Below, piece by piece: positions 17,501-24,068 of a stretch of DNA of 64,000 bases. This stretch comes from Flavobacterium agri (GTDB lineage: Bacteria; Bacteroidota; Bacteroidia; Flavobacteriales; Flavobacteriaceae): NCBI RefSeq assembly GCF_013401995.1, contig NZ_JACBJI010000008.1, forward strand, positions 67,886-131,885, written 5' to 3'. Made by a program: the position numbers and the translations under genes. Position 1 is the first letter of the stretch, and the number at the start of each line of letters is the position of its first letter. Below the pieces are notes generated by a model. It made no database searches, was not told the DNA's origin, and saw nothing but the letters and a program-made list of their open reading frames with translations.

Positions 17501-18725
17501 TTGTGTAGGTTTGCGTAATCGTCGCTGTTCCCGAAGCATTGAGCTGGATGGTTTGGCTCGGACCTCCGTTCACAGTATACGTCACGACCGCATTGGGCGT
17601 TCCCGTAAAAGTTACCGTAGCCGACTGTCCCGAACAAATCGTCGTGTTGGCGGCAATACTTACCGTCGGAAGCGGCAAAACGGTGATCGTCACCGTCGCA
17701 TCGTCCTGCGGACAGAACGTAGAACCCACATTGTATGTAAACACATAAGGGCTTCCCGCAATGGTCAAGCCCGAAAGGTTTAACGTTCCTAAATGTCCGT
17801 TTGTCGTAGCGAATGGCCCGCTCCAGCTTCCCGTCGTGTCGGGCGAACCGCCAAGCAACGTAAAAAGATCAAGAGGCGGCGATGTCGCGGTTTGGTTCTG
17901 ACAGATTTGGAACGTTCCGTCGGTACCTGCATTATTCGGCGTTATCAACTGGACCGTAACTTCGAGCCTGTTGATACTTTCGCAAGGCGGATCTACCGAA
18001 GTCGCATAATATGTTCCACCGTTGACCAATGGCGTTCCGGGCGACAAAACGACGACCGAGGTCGGGGTCGCATACCAATTATATCCTGAGCCATTTGGTG
18101 TAAGATTGGCAACGGTTGGGGTATTTCCGGGAAGATTACAGAACGTCTGCACCGCCGGACCAACCGGAACGGGCACCATACCGATGTTCACCAAAACCGA
18201 AAAACGCGACGTCTCGCAACCCGTATCGGGATTGGTCTGGCTCGCGTAATAAAACGTATTGTCGGTGAGTACTGTCGACGGGTCCAAAGGCGAACCAAAT
18301 GACGCGCTCGCATACCATTGGATGTTGTTTCCAGTAGCCTGAAGATCGGAAATGGTAGCATTCGCGGGATCGTCGACACAAACACCTTGAAAGTTCAGTC
18401 CCGTCGGTTTGGTGTAAATCGTCACGACCACACTTGCTCTCGGCGAACACGTTCCCGCCGAACTATCGACGAAGTAATCCTCACCGTTGACCAATTCCGT
18501 TGTCGACGGCAAAGGCGTAGTCGATGTCGCGGTCGCATACCAAACGATACCGCCTCCGTTGTTTGTGGCAACGAGGTTGGCTACCGTGGGTGATTCGACA
18601 TCGCAAAAGGATTGGGTAGTGTCGGCAATGGTCGGACATTGCGCAAACGCCGATTGGATGCCTGCAAAAGCCAGCAACCACATCAGGAAAAAACATGTTT
18701 GTTTCGAAAGAGTAATTACCCTCAT
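11562..18725 (-). CDS. Giant repetitive adhesin with T9SS type B sorting domain
   Basis: 2387 residues from ATG 18725, where a signal peptide begins; the open frame continues 31 codons upstream without one. Layout: signal peptide to about 29; three Ig_7-like Cys-containing domains (Trp-Tyr-Ala-Thr/Ser pattern) to about 260; one separate Asn-Ala-Gly-Thr-Asp domain; twelve tandem 89-residue beta repeats; six Ala-Gly-x-Asp domains of about 79 residues (Gly-Gly-Thr-Trp-Ser-Pro-Ala); three domains of about 110; one more Ig_7-like; and a C-terminal type B (CHU_C) sorting domain with Ser-Pro-Asn-Gly-Asp-Gly-Ile-Asn-Asp. It should be exported by T9SS and shown on the surface as an adhesin, with the downstream SprF-like and PorE-like proteins. 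Ligand unknown. Thr/Ser/Gly-rich, very poor in Lys and Arg. Confidence 0.92.
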   Translation of the reverse strand: MRVITLSKQTCFFLMWLLAFAGIQSAFAQCPTIADTTQSFCDVESPTVANLVATNNGGGIVWYATATSTTPLPSTTELVNGEDYFVDSSAGTCSPRASVVVTIYTKPTGLNFQGVCVDDPANATISDLQATGNNIQWYASASFGSPLDPSTVLTDNTFYYASQTNPDTGCETSRFSVLVNIGMVPVPVGPAVQTFCNLPGNTPTVANLTPNGSGYNWYATPTSVVVLSPGTPLVNGGTYYATSVDPPCESINRLEVTVQLITPNNAGTDGTFQICQNQTATSPPLDLFTLLGGSPDTTGSWSGPFATTNGHLGTLNLSGLTIAGSPYVFTYNVGSTFCPQDDATVTITVLPLPTVSIAANTTICSGQSATVTFTGTPNAVVTYTVNGGPSQTIQLNASGTATITQTYTTTTVYNLVSVASTGPTSCSQNISGSITINVLTLPTATIASDMSVCSGQSATVTITGTPNATVTYTINGGPNQTVTLNASGTATITGTYSGTTTITLVSIVSGGSPSCSQPLTGSVTITIVQPPTASISSSTSICPNGSATVTFTGTPNAVVTYTVNGGPSQTITLNASGTASITQVYTVTTVYTLVSVTTGGTTACSQPVSGTITITVLTPPTVSITSNQTICPGGSATVTFTGTPNATVTYTINGGPAQTITLNGAGIATLTNTYSATTTITLVGITSAGTPSCSGPATGSVVITVIPPPTVTMASNQTICSGQPATVTFTGTPNAIVTYTVNGGPNQTITLDGSGTATITQIYSATTVYTLVSAATSGSPSCSQPQSGTITITVIQPPTVTITANQTICSGQSATVTFTGTPNAVVTYSVNGGPNQTITLNGSGSATITGTYTTTTTFTLISISASGPSSCVQPVSGSVVITVLDLPTASITSNQTICSGQSATVTFTGTPNAIVTYTVNGGPNQTITLDGSGTATITQTYTATTVYTLVSVATSGSPSCSQPQTGTITITVITPPTASISADATICPDGSATVTFTGTPNSIVNFTVNGSPQSITLNAAGTASITGTYTVTTVFELVSVTSGGTPGCSQPISGTVTITVIPPPTVTISSNVSICPGDTATVTFTGTPNATVVYTVNGGPNQTIVLDATGTASITQVYNTTTTYTLVSATTSGTPSCSQPVSGSITITVLAAPTAAISANATVCPGDSATITFTGTPNAVVTYTVNPGGMETITLDASGTATITQPYSTTTVYTLVSAATSGTPGCSQPVTGTVTITVLPTPTVSIASDQTICAGQSATVTFTGTPNAIVTYNVNGGASQTIVLNASGTASITQVYTATTVYNLVGISASGTPACPQNVSGSVTINVVQLPTATIAVSGSSNICSGQSAIIIFTGTPGATVTYTINNGPALTVTLDGSGTATITPTLTGTSTFTLVSAAIGSCSQNLTGSVQVTVTPGPNAGNDVANAQICSNATSFNLFTLLGPGAQPGGTWSPALASGTGVFNPTVDAPGTYVYTVAGNSTCPADTASVTVSIIPPVNAGNDAVLDICSNADAVDLFTLLGSNAQTGGTWSPAMASGTGLFNPSVDPSGTYVYTITGNASCGNDSASVVVTVTPGPNAGEDGTLTLCTNSAPQDLFDSLNGTPQAGGTWSPAMASGTGVFNPAVDAPGVYTYTFFGTQPCDNDTATVTVTVNPIPDAGENGTAVLCTNYAAVDLITFLGGTPQTGGTWTPALASGTGVFDPLVDAPGVYTYTVGGGFCATDTATVNVSVFPAPIAGADGNLTVCHTTTSVDLATALDGTQQAGTFSDDDATGALSGTIFNPSAVGPGTYHFTYTVSGGVAPCETDTALVTVVVDPTPNAGTFSGIQTVCASFGMFDLFTLLDNEQAGGSWTDQNGIGVINPIDLSLVAAGTYSFTYTVTNSCGTDSETVQLTVNPNPALANGNIQVVSPVCAGQNVTVNFTGMADGAYALNYSLSGSNVLANQTVALTIAGGNGSISIPGASIPNTGTTTITFNSIFNNVTGCDATLSGVSSTFIVNPLPTFDGASLAATTVCFGNDVSISITNATSIPDGNYIFNYTIAGLTPPNGNSGIVAISGGQGLFVIPASAINIAGDFTITITGIAGQGNTCGNPGATISANFTVIDVPSLAGATISVADVCLGTGGSVSISNADVADGTYTITYELTGANVATGSVTVTFASGTATFQIPTSQLSNLGQTSIIMQSVADPNTPCTGSGNASQTTFEVVSFQTPELEELGNEFCGRNNPTIADLSANIVGGQAVVWYDAPVGGNAYNPTDLLVHGTTYYAEFAGETCSGGRRLEVTVDLTVCTDLIIPDGFSPNGDGINDDFDIVNIRELYPNFKLEIYNRNGNILYKGNSAKPNWDGRSSEGGITVGNGVVPTGVYFYILDFNDGVRKAIQGRVYLNR
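13035..14475 (-). repeat. Six ~79-residue repeats inside the adhesin gene
   Basis: In-frame repeats of about 237 bp, each starting Asn/Asp-Ala-Gly and containing Cys-x-Asn, Leu-Leu-Gly, Gly-Gly-Thr-Trp-Ser/Thr-Pro-Ala and Gly-x-Tyr-x-Tyr-Thr. The first four (transcription order) are most alike; the last two diverge. Boundaries approximate. Confidence 0.75.
14475..17680 (-). repeat. Twelve tandem 267-bp (89-residue) repeats inside the adhesin gene
   Basis: Each unit runs Pro-Thr-x-x-Ile, Ile-Cys-x-Gly-x-Ser-Ala-Thr-Val-Thr-Phe-Thr-Gly-Thr-Pro-Asn-Ala, Val-Asn-Gly-Gly, Gly-Thr-Ala-Thr-Ile-Thr, then a second Cys in Ser-Cys-Ser-Gln-Pro. Two Cys per unit suggest one disulfide each. Copies 5 and 7 are nearly identical over long stretches at both DNA and protein level. 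Boundaries approximate. Confidence 0.85.
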
Positions 18726-18775
18726 AAGCAAGCCTGACTGCTTTGAAATCCCTTTATTCTTACAGCAGATTCGCA

Positions 18776-18783
18776 CAAAAATA
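18776..18783 (-). promoter_or_regulatory. -7 element of the adhesin cassette promoter
   Basis: Reads TATTTTTG on the minus strand, exact TAnnTTTG, 50 nt before the adhesin ATG; a TTG lies 15 nt further upstream, slightly close for a -33. The rest of the 289-nt gap (18726-19014) holds only this and the next terminator. Confidence 0.6.
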
Positions 18784-18966
18784 CAAATTCCTGTAAGGCA
18801 ATTATCGTGTTGTGCCAATTCGACCGAAAAAATGGTAAATACACAGCAAACACAGGATAATATTAATTAAAATAAACATCGGCGAAAATGGCCGACCTCA
18901 ATGTTATGAACAAATTCATTAACAGAATATTATTAGGGATTTTACTCTATCAACAGCGCTAAGCTA

Positions 18967-18994
18967 CAAAAAAAGCCGGCAATAAAACCGGCTT
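18967..18994 (-). terminator. Terminator of the subtilase operon
   Basis: AAGCCGG / CCGGCTT stem; read on the minus strand it is followed by eight T. It ends the subtilase - NMO - exported protein operon. Confidence 0.9.
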
Positions 18995-19014
18995 GCGTCA
19001 AAGTGCAACGAAAT

Positions 19015-19476
19015 TTATTTCACTTCGATATTTTTATCGGGATAGTTGATGATGTTATACATGAGTACCGTGTTTTTCTCGGTAATGTAAAGTTGTTTGC
19101 GGTTTCCCTGTTTTTTTCTCGTGATGATCGAAATCGTGAACGGTCGTCCGTCGTCGTCGGTACACGTGAACGGATAGATGACGTCGTTGTCGTTTTCCTC
19201 GATTTTCTCGTAATTGATGATGTCGTACAACTGCACTTCCTGCGAATAGATCAAGATTCTTCCTTTTTTCGTGTCTAACGTGATGACGATCGATGCCGGT
19301 TTGAGCTCCGACCATTTTCCCCAATCGCCTTTTTCGTCTTTTTCCATGACACTGAATCCGGTCGTCAGGAATTTGAATACTTTACCGGGATCGTTGGCCG
19401 CGCCTTTTTCTTGGGCGAAAGACGAAGCGCCAAGCGCCAACAGGAAAAATACGATTGCTGTTTTCAATTTTATCAT
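19015..19476 (-). CDS. Exported protein of unknown function
   Basis: 153 residues with a signal peptide (1-21, ending Ser-Ser-Phe-Ala-Gln). The mature part is a small mixed domain with strands rich in Ile/Val (Ser-Ile-Val-Ile-Thr-Leu-Asp, Ile-Leu-Ile-Tyr) and a basic segment Arg-Lys-Lys-Gln-Gly-Asn-Arg-Lys. I recognise no family. It starts one base after the stop of the NMO gene and is the last gene of a three-gene operon, just before a terminator. Confidence 0.7.
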   Translation of the reverse strand: MIKLKTAIVFFLLALGASSFAQEKGAANDPGKVFKFLTTGFSVMEKDEKGDWGKWSELKPASIVITLDTKKGRILIYSQEVQLYDIINYEKIEENDNDVIYPFTCTDDDGRPFTISIITRKKQGNRKQLYITEKNTVLMYNIINYPDKNIEVK

Positions 19477-19477
19477 C

Positions 19478-20419
19478 TCAGTTCAGGTTTATCATTTGTT
19501 TTTTCGCCGATTCGAATTCGGCCATCATTCCCTTCACGATTTCGGCTGCAGGCTTGATGTCGTGTATCAATCCCGCAATCTGCCCGATTTCGAGTTCGCC
19601 TTCGTGCATATCGCCTTCGAACATGCCTTTTTTGGCGCGAGCGCGACCGAGCAATCTCTTTAAATCGTCAATAGTGGGTGATTTAGTATACAAATCGACA
19701 ACATCTGCGAAAAATTTATTCTTGATCAGACGGACGGGTGCCAATTCTTTCAAGGTCAGATGGGTTTCACCTTCCTCAAGGTCGACGATGGCCTTCTTGA
19801 AATTCTCGTGGGCGGACGATTCTTCCGAAGCCGCAAAACGACTCCCGACCTGAACGCCGTCGGCACCCAAGACCATCGCCGCAAGCATACCGCGTCCGGT
19901 CGCGATTCCTCCTGCTGCGATCAACGGGATCGAGATGTTTTCGCGCACCATCGGAATCAACGTGAACGTCGTGGTTTCTTCGCGTCCGTTGTGACCGCCG
20001 GCTTCGAATCCTTCGGCGACTACGGCGTCAACACCCGCTTCCTGTGCTTTGAGCGCGAATTTGGAACTGCTCACGACATGCACGACCGTAATTCCTTTTT
20101 CTTTAAGGAATGCGGTATATGTTTTGGGATTTCCGGCCGAAGTGAACACGATTTTCACGCCTTCTTCCACAATGATATTGATGATTTCTTCGAGATTCGG
20201 ATACAGCATCGGCACGTTGACCCCGAATGGTTTGTCTGTGGCCTTCTTGCATTTTTGGATGTGTTCTCGCAATACGTCGGGATACATCGACCCCGCTCCT
20301 ATGATGCCCAATCCGCCGGCGTTACTCACGGCGCTCGCAAGCCTCCATCCGCTGTTCCAGATCATGCCGGCCTGGATGATCGGGTACTGTATTTTAAAAA
20401 GTTCGGTAATCTTATTCAT
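19478..20419 (-). CDS. Nitronate monooxygenase-like FMN protein
   Basis: 313 residues, typical length. Nitronate monooxygenases (2-nitropropane dioxygenase family, TIM barrel, FMN) oxidise alkyl nitronates; close homologues include enoyl-ACP reductase FabK. Visible: Gln-Ala-Gly-Met-Ile near the N-terminus (10-20), Glu-Gly-x-Glu-Ala-Gly-Gly-His-Asn-Gly-Arg around 140, Ala-Gly-Gly-Ile-Ala-Thr-Gly-Arg-Gly near 168, and Gly-Ala-Asp-Gly-Val-Gln-Val-Gly-Ser-Arg-Phe near 185. Its ATG shares one base with the subtilase stop (TAATG), so translation is coupled. Why an FMN enzyme is coupled to an exported protease is unclear. Confidence 0.88.
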   Translation of the reverse strand: MNKITELFKIQYPIIQAGMIWNSGWRLASAVSNAGGLGIIGAGSMYPDVLREHIQKCKKATDKPFGVNVPMLYPNLEEIINIIVEEGVKIVFTSAGNPKTYTAFLKEKGITVVHVVSSSKFALKAQEAGVDAVVAEGFEAGGHNGREETTTFTLIPMVRENISIPLIAAGGIATGRGMLAAMVLGADGVQVGSRFAASEESSAHENFKKAIVDLEEGETHLTLKELAPVRLIKNKFFADVVDLYTKSPTIDDLKRLLGRARAKKGMFEGDMHEGELEIGQIAGLIHDIKPAAEIVKGMMAEFESAKKQMINLN

Positions 20420-22056
20420 TAACTTTTGATGAATTTTCCGGTTTGTTTCCCGTTTGCGGTCGAAACGCTGTACACGTAAATCCCGGACGAAAGCGAGCTG
20501 CAGTCTACGTTGGGCTGTTCAAGGTCGAGGGTTTTCGACATCACGATCTGCCCCAAATTATTGTATACTTCGAGCGTAGCGGAACTGGCCTGATCAGGAA
20601 ACTTGATATTTATGGTATTCGTCACCGGATTCGGCCAAACGATAAAGCCGTCTTTTTGGGGTTGGGACACCGAAAGCGCATTTTGCAAGGCGAGATTGAA
20701 ATCGGGAACGCCATATCCTTTTTGAGGTGTCGGATTGTTGTACAGATCGGCCGATTGCCTGATGAAATCGACGACTTGCTGATTCGTAAGATTCGGAACC
20801 GCAGACCAGAAAGTGGCAACCATTCCGGCAATGATCGGACCGGAAAAAGAAGTGCCGTTTGCTGTGGTGATATCGCCGGCAGTGTTGGAAATCACGGCGT
20901 TTTGTCCTTTTGCGACGACATCGGGCTTGACACGTCCGTCGACCGTCGGGCCGATCGAACTGAAAGCCGCGTAATTTTCGGTCGAAGTCACCGCTCCTAT
21001 CGAAAGTACATTAAAACCATCGGCGGGAACGCTTATGTGATTGTCGGGCGACTGACCTTCGTTTCCGGCAGAAACCACGACGACCATGCCTCTTGTGAAC
21101 GCGATATCGGCACCACGCGTGATGAACGCTTTCGTACCGTTCCTTTCCTCGTATGCATAATCATAATTAGGATTGTCGTACGCCGGATAACCCAAAGACG
21201 TATTGATCACGTCGACGCCAAGGCTGTCGGCGCGTTCGGCCGCCTCGACCCAAAGCGATTCTTCTAACGGATTTTCGTATTCGATCGCTTCGGTGATGAA
21301 CAGGTAATATTGGGCATCGGGCGCCGTTCCTACGAGCTGGCCTTCGGTATAGCCGCCCATCGTCGAAAGCACCATCGTACCGTGGTTGTTCCTTGTAAAG
21401 ATGTCGTCGTTGTCGTCTACGAAATTGTATCCTCCCAAAATAAGGTTGTTGTCCCACAAACGCTGGAACGGTTGGGCCGAATCCACATTCGGGAAACCTG
21501 CATCGAGCACCGCGATGATCTTACCCGCGCCCGTGAAATCCTGTTGGTGCAGAAGATGACCGTTGAGCATCTGGATCTGGTTGGCCGAATTTCCGTAGTC
21601 GAAATTGGCCTGAACATCCCAAACCTTGTGATTCATATTAGAGGAAAACGCTTCTTCATCCGAATTTGTTCTGCTCTTCTTTTTATCGGAATTGGAATCG
21701 AGCGCATCGTCGGCAAAATCGATCGCGGAGACAAAAGGAAGACTCGACAAACCGTTGATGCTGATTTGCGAACCTCTTACATGAACCGCATTGAGCCACT
21801 TCGACTGCGCCATTACGTTTACACCGGCAGCGGCTTCCACCTGAACCACATACGATTGGGTAATCGGCACATCGAGGAAATCGAGCGGGATATTTTGAGC
21901 CGTCCTGCGGTCGAGCGCGCGCTGGGAAAGCATCTCAAGTGGATTGTCGAGGTAGAATTGCACGTTTTGCTTATCGGAAAAATACACCCACGCATCTTGT
22001 TGCGAAAAGACATTTCCTCCAACAAGCAACATTGTGATAAAAAGTAGTTTTTTCAT
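20419..22056 (-). CDS. S8 family serine peptidase with T9SS type A sorting domain
   Basis: 545 residues. Signal peptide 1-18; a propeptide-like region to about 160 with Ser-Gln-Arg-Ala-Leu-Asp-Arg-Arg; subtilisin domain with catalytic Asp185 (Ala-Val-Leu-Asp-Ala-Gly), His225 (Asn-Asn-His-Gly-Thr) and Ser403 (Gly-Thr-Ser-Phe-Ser-Gly-Pro), plus oxyanion Asn332 (Ser-Ala-Gly-Asn-Glu-Gly). The last 75 residues form a type A sorting domain (Trp-Pro-Asn-Pro-Val ... Gly-Ile-Tyr-Val-Tyr-Ser), so it is secreted or surface-bound through T9SS. It leads an operon with the NMO-like gene and a small exported protein. Confidence 0.93.
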   Translation of the reverse strand: MKKLLFITMLLVGGNVFSQQDAWVYFSDKQNVQFYLDNPLEMLSQRALDRRTAQNIPLDFLDVPITQSYVVQVEAAAGVNVMAQSKWLNAVHVRGSQISINGLSSLPFVSAIDFADDALDSNSDKKKSRTNSDEEAFSSNMNHKVWDVQANFDYGNSANQIQMLNGHLLHQQDFTGAGKIIAVLDAGFPNVDSAQPFQRLWDNNLILGGYNFVDDNDDIFTRNNHGTMVLSTMGGYTEGQLVGTAPDAQYYLFITEAIEYENPLEESLWVEAAERADSLGVDVINTSLGYPAYDNPNYDYAYEERNGTKAFITRGADIAFTRGMVVVVSAGNEGQSPDNHISVPADGFNVLSIGAVTSTENYAAFSSIGPTVDGRVKPDVVAKGQNAVISNTAGDITTANGTSFSGPIIAGMVATFWSAVPNLTNQQVVDFIRQSADLYNNPTPQKGYGVPDFNLALQNALSVSQPQKDGFIVWPNPVTNTINIKFPDQASSATLEVYNNLGQIVMSKTLDLEQPNVDCSSLSSGIYVYSVSTANGKQTGKFIKS

Positions 22057-22084
22057 GTCGCGCCAAGTCGTTTTTTGACCGAAT

Positions 22085-22092
22085 CAAATATA
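22085..22092 (-). promoter_or_regulatory. -7 element of the subtilase operon promoter
   Basis: Reads TATATTTG on the minus strand, exact TAnnTTTG, 28 nt before the ATG; a TTG lies 22 nt further upstream. Confidence 0.65.
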
Positions 22093-22228
22093 CGAATTGG
22101 ATTCGCTTTGACACCAAAAGGTTGGAAAACACTAATCAAACCCTAAAATAAAATGTTAAATTTTTATTTTTAAAATACTGATTATCATTTGGTTAAAAAA
22201 TAAAAATAAAAAACACCGATAATTTAAT

Positions 22229-22260
22229 TTGGATTTTAAAATCCTACGTTTCTATCTTTG
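22229..22260 (+). promoter_or_regulatory. Promoter of the methionine riboswitch transcript
   Basis: TTG (22229-22231), 21-nt spacer, then TATCTTTG (22253-22260), an exact TAnnTTTG. It lies about 20 nt before the riboswitch P1 stem. The AT-rich stretch 22130-22225 between this and the subtilase promoter holds nothing else I can name. Confidence 0.75.
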
Positions 22261-22280
22261 CGACGCGTTCTAAGAAATCA

Positions 22281-22382
22281 TTCTTATCCAGAAAGGACGA
22301 GGGACTTGACCCTGTGACTCCTTGGCAACCTGTCGAAAGATAAGGTGCCAACTTCAACCCGGAAACGGGATAGATAAGTAGG
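22281..22382 (+). promoter_or_regulatory. SAM-I (S-box) riboswitch aptamer
   Basis: Shows the SAM-I consensus in order: P1 5' strand CTTATC with CAGA, then GGACGAGGGACTT, GACCC, TGACTCCTTGGCAACC, GGTGCCAACTT, and P1 3' strand GATAGATAAG. It binds S-adenosylmethionine and turns off expression when SAM is abundant (known for the class). It sits 142 nt before a trans-sulfuration gene, which fits. Confidence 0.93.
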
Positions 22383-22410
22383 AAATTGCATATACTTCTA
22401 ATCGATATAT

Positions 22411-22449
22411 AATGCTCTTCTGACTTATCGGGAGAGCATTTTTTTTTTG
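22411..22449 (+). terminator. Riboswitch expression platform: intrinsic terminator
   Basis: AATGCTCT / AGAGCATT stem, then about ten T. The loop carries ACTTATC (22423-22429), exactly complementary to GATAAGT of the aptamer P1 3' strand (22373-22379), so an antiterminator pairing can compete with P1 and the terminator. Confidence 0.85.
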
Positions 22450-22523
22450 CTCTGTCGGTAATCCTGCGTTAAGAAAGTTTTTTTAAGCCAAAAACCATTT
22501 TTAAACTTAAAAACATTTTTACC

Positions 22524-23732
22524 ATGCAAGAGCAGACTTCCATTTTGAACTACATTCCGGTTGACGAACTGACCGGATCGATCGCAGTGCCGATCTATCA
22601 GACATCGACTTTCGTACAAGACGCACCTGGTGTTCACAAAGGCTTCGACTACGCCAGAAGCAACAACCCAACGCGAAAAGTGCTTGAGGACTTGATCGCC
22701 AAATTAGAGAACGGCACGAACGGATATGCATTCGCTTCAGGCCTTGCCGCAATCGACGCGGTCGTGAAACTTTTGAAAGCCGGAGACGAGATCGTAGCCG
22801 TAGACGACATTTACGGTGGCGCGTTCCGGCTGTTTACCCATATTTACGAAAAATTCGGAATCACCGTAAAATACACCGATTCGACCGACGCCCAAAACGT
22901 GGCCGACGCGATCAGCGACAAAACCGCGTTGATCTGGATCGAATCGCCAACCAACCCAACTTTGAAAATTTCTGACATTCGGGCGATCGCGAAAACCGCT
23001 AAACAACATGGCATCCTTCTTTGCGTCGACAACACATTCGCTTCGCCCGTTTCTCAGAAGCCGATCGATTTCGGAGCCGACATCGTCGTGCATTCGGCCA
23101 CGAAGTACATCTCGGGACATTCCGACCTGATTGCAGGTCTGGTCGTAACGGCTACGCAAGAACTCGGCGACAAAATCAAGTTCATCCAAAATGCTTCGGG
23201 CGCCATTTTAGGGCCTTTCGATTCTTGGCTCGCGATCCGCGGCATTGAGACTTTGTCGCTCAGAATCCGCCAGCATGCGGAAAACGCCCAGAAAATCGCC
23301 GAATATTTGGTCGAGGAAAAACTCGTCAAGAGCGTATACTATCCTGGACTCAAAACCCACAAAAACCACGAGATCGCAAAATCGCAGCAGAAATACTTCG
23401 GTGGCGTCGTGACGTTCGATTTGGTTGTGGACGACAAAGACCTCGCGATCAAAATCGTGACCGCTACAAAACTGTTCAAACTCGCGGAATCTTTGGGCGG
23501 CGTCAAATCCCTTTTGTGTCTGCCGTGCGAAATGACACATAAATCGATTCCGGCCGAAAAACGTTACCAAAGCGGTGTTACAGATAGCCTCATCAGATTG
23601 TCCGTCGGATTGGAAGATGCCGACGATTTGATCGCTGACCTTAAGCAAGCATTCGAGTCTGCAACTGCAACTGCAACTGAATTCGTGCCGGCTTGGAAAA
23701 CGAACGTGGAAGTGACTTCGGAAGTAATTTAA
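22524..23732 (+). CDS. Cys/Met metabolism PLP enzyme (cystathionine gamma-synthase / O-acylhomoserine sulfhydrylase type)
   Basis: 402 residues. Fold I PLP enzyme of the trans-sulfuration family, which joins an activated homoserine ester with cysteine or sulfide to make cystathionine or homocysteine. Marks: Tyr-Gln-Thr-Ser-Thr-Phe near 25, Ser-Gly-Leu-Ala-Ala-Ile near 72, Val-Asp-Asn-Thr-Phe-Ala near 168, and the PLP lysine Lys194 in Ser-Ala-Thr-Lys-Tyr-Ile-Ser-Gly-His. Sequence alone does not separate gamma-synthase from sulfhydrylase or gamma-lyase, but SAM-I control argues for biosynthesis. A short Ala/Thr repeat near the C-terminus comes from a (GCAACT)-type microsatellite at about 23660. 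Homoserine dehydrogenase follows. Confidence 0.9.
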   Translation: MQEQTSILNYIPVDELTGSIAVPIYQTSTFVQDAPGVHKGFDYARSNNPTRKVLEDLIAKLENGTNGYAFASGLAAIDAVVKLLKAGDEIVAVDDIYGGAFRLFTHIYEKFGITVKYTDSTDAQNVADAISDKTALIWIESPTNPTLKISDIRAIAKTAKQHGILLCVDNTFASPVSQKPIDFGADIVVHSATKYISGHSDLIAGLVVTATQELGDKIKFIQNASGAILGPFDSWLAIRGIETLSLRIRQHAENAQKIAEYLVEEKLVKSVYYPGLKTHKNHEIAKSQQKYFGGVVTFDLVVDDKDLAIKIVTATKLFKLAESLGGVKSLLCLPCEMTHKSIPAEKRYQSGVTDSLIRLSVGLEDADDLIADLKQAFESATATATEFVPAWKTNVEVTSEVI

Positions 23733-23742
23733 AAAGACGTAA

Positions 23743-23895
23743 GATAATAGACGGATAGATAATAGACAGTACCGACTAAGAAACTTGTTTGTGTTCAAAT
23801 TCCAGTCTAATCTATGCTGAACTTACTTTTTCGCCAATTTTAGAAAAAGAGTCGTCGTTTTCGTGAGATTGTCTATCATCTATCCGTCCATCATC
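23743..23895. repeat. MITE-like element A with 25-bp inverted termini
   Basis: The left 25 bases (23743-23767) and right 25 (23871-23895) are inverted repeats with three mismatches; core AGACGGATAGAT / ATCTATCCGTC. The 103-bp interior closely resembles that of element B at 25271 by eye (shared blocks AGTACCGA, TCTATGCTGAACTTA, TTTTTCGCC). It starts about ten bases after the stop of the PLP enzyme and encodes nothing. Confidence 0.7.
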
Positions 23896-23914
23896 TATCA
23901 TCTAATTTCCATTT

Positions 23915-24066
23915 TCAAAAGAGACTTGTCGCTTTCACGAGAAAGTCTATTATCTATCCGTCTATCATCTATTATCTATCCGTCTATCATCTATTATCTA
24001 TCCGTCTATCATCTATTATCTATCCGTCTATCATCTATTATCTATCCGTCTATCATCTATTATCTA
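23915..24066. repeat. Truncated element end plus 22-bp tandem array abutting the homoserine dehydrogenase start
   Basis: 23915-23946 repeats the right end of element B (GAGACTTGTCGCTTTCA-type block). From 23947, five perfect 22-bp units run to 24056, then ten bases of a sixth to 24066, two bases before the ATG. Each unit is CTATTATCTATCCGT plus the seven bases CTATCAT. The whole ribosome-binding region of the gene is therefore repeat sequence. Confidence 0.9.
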
Positions 24067-24068
24067 AA

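Noticed and set aside
23947..24066. CRISPR-like array of 22-bp repeats
   Set aside because: The units are contiguous without spacers and no cas gene lies in the window.
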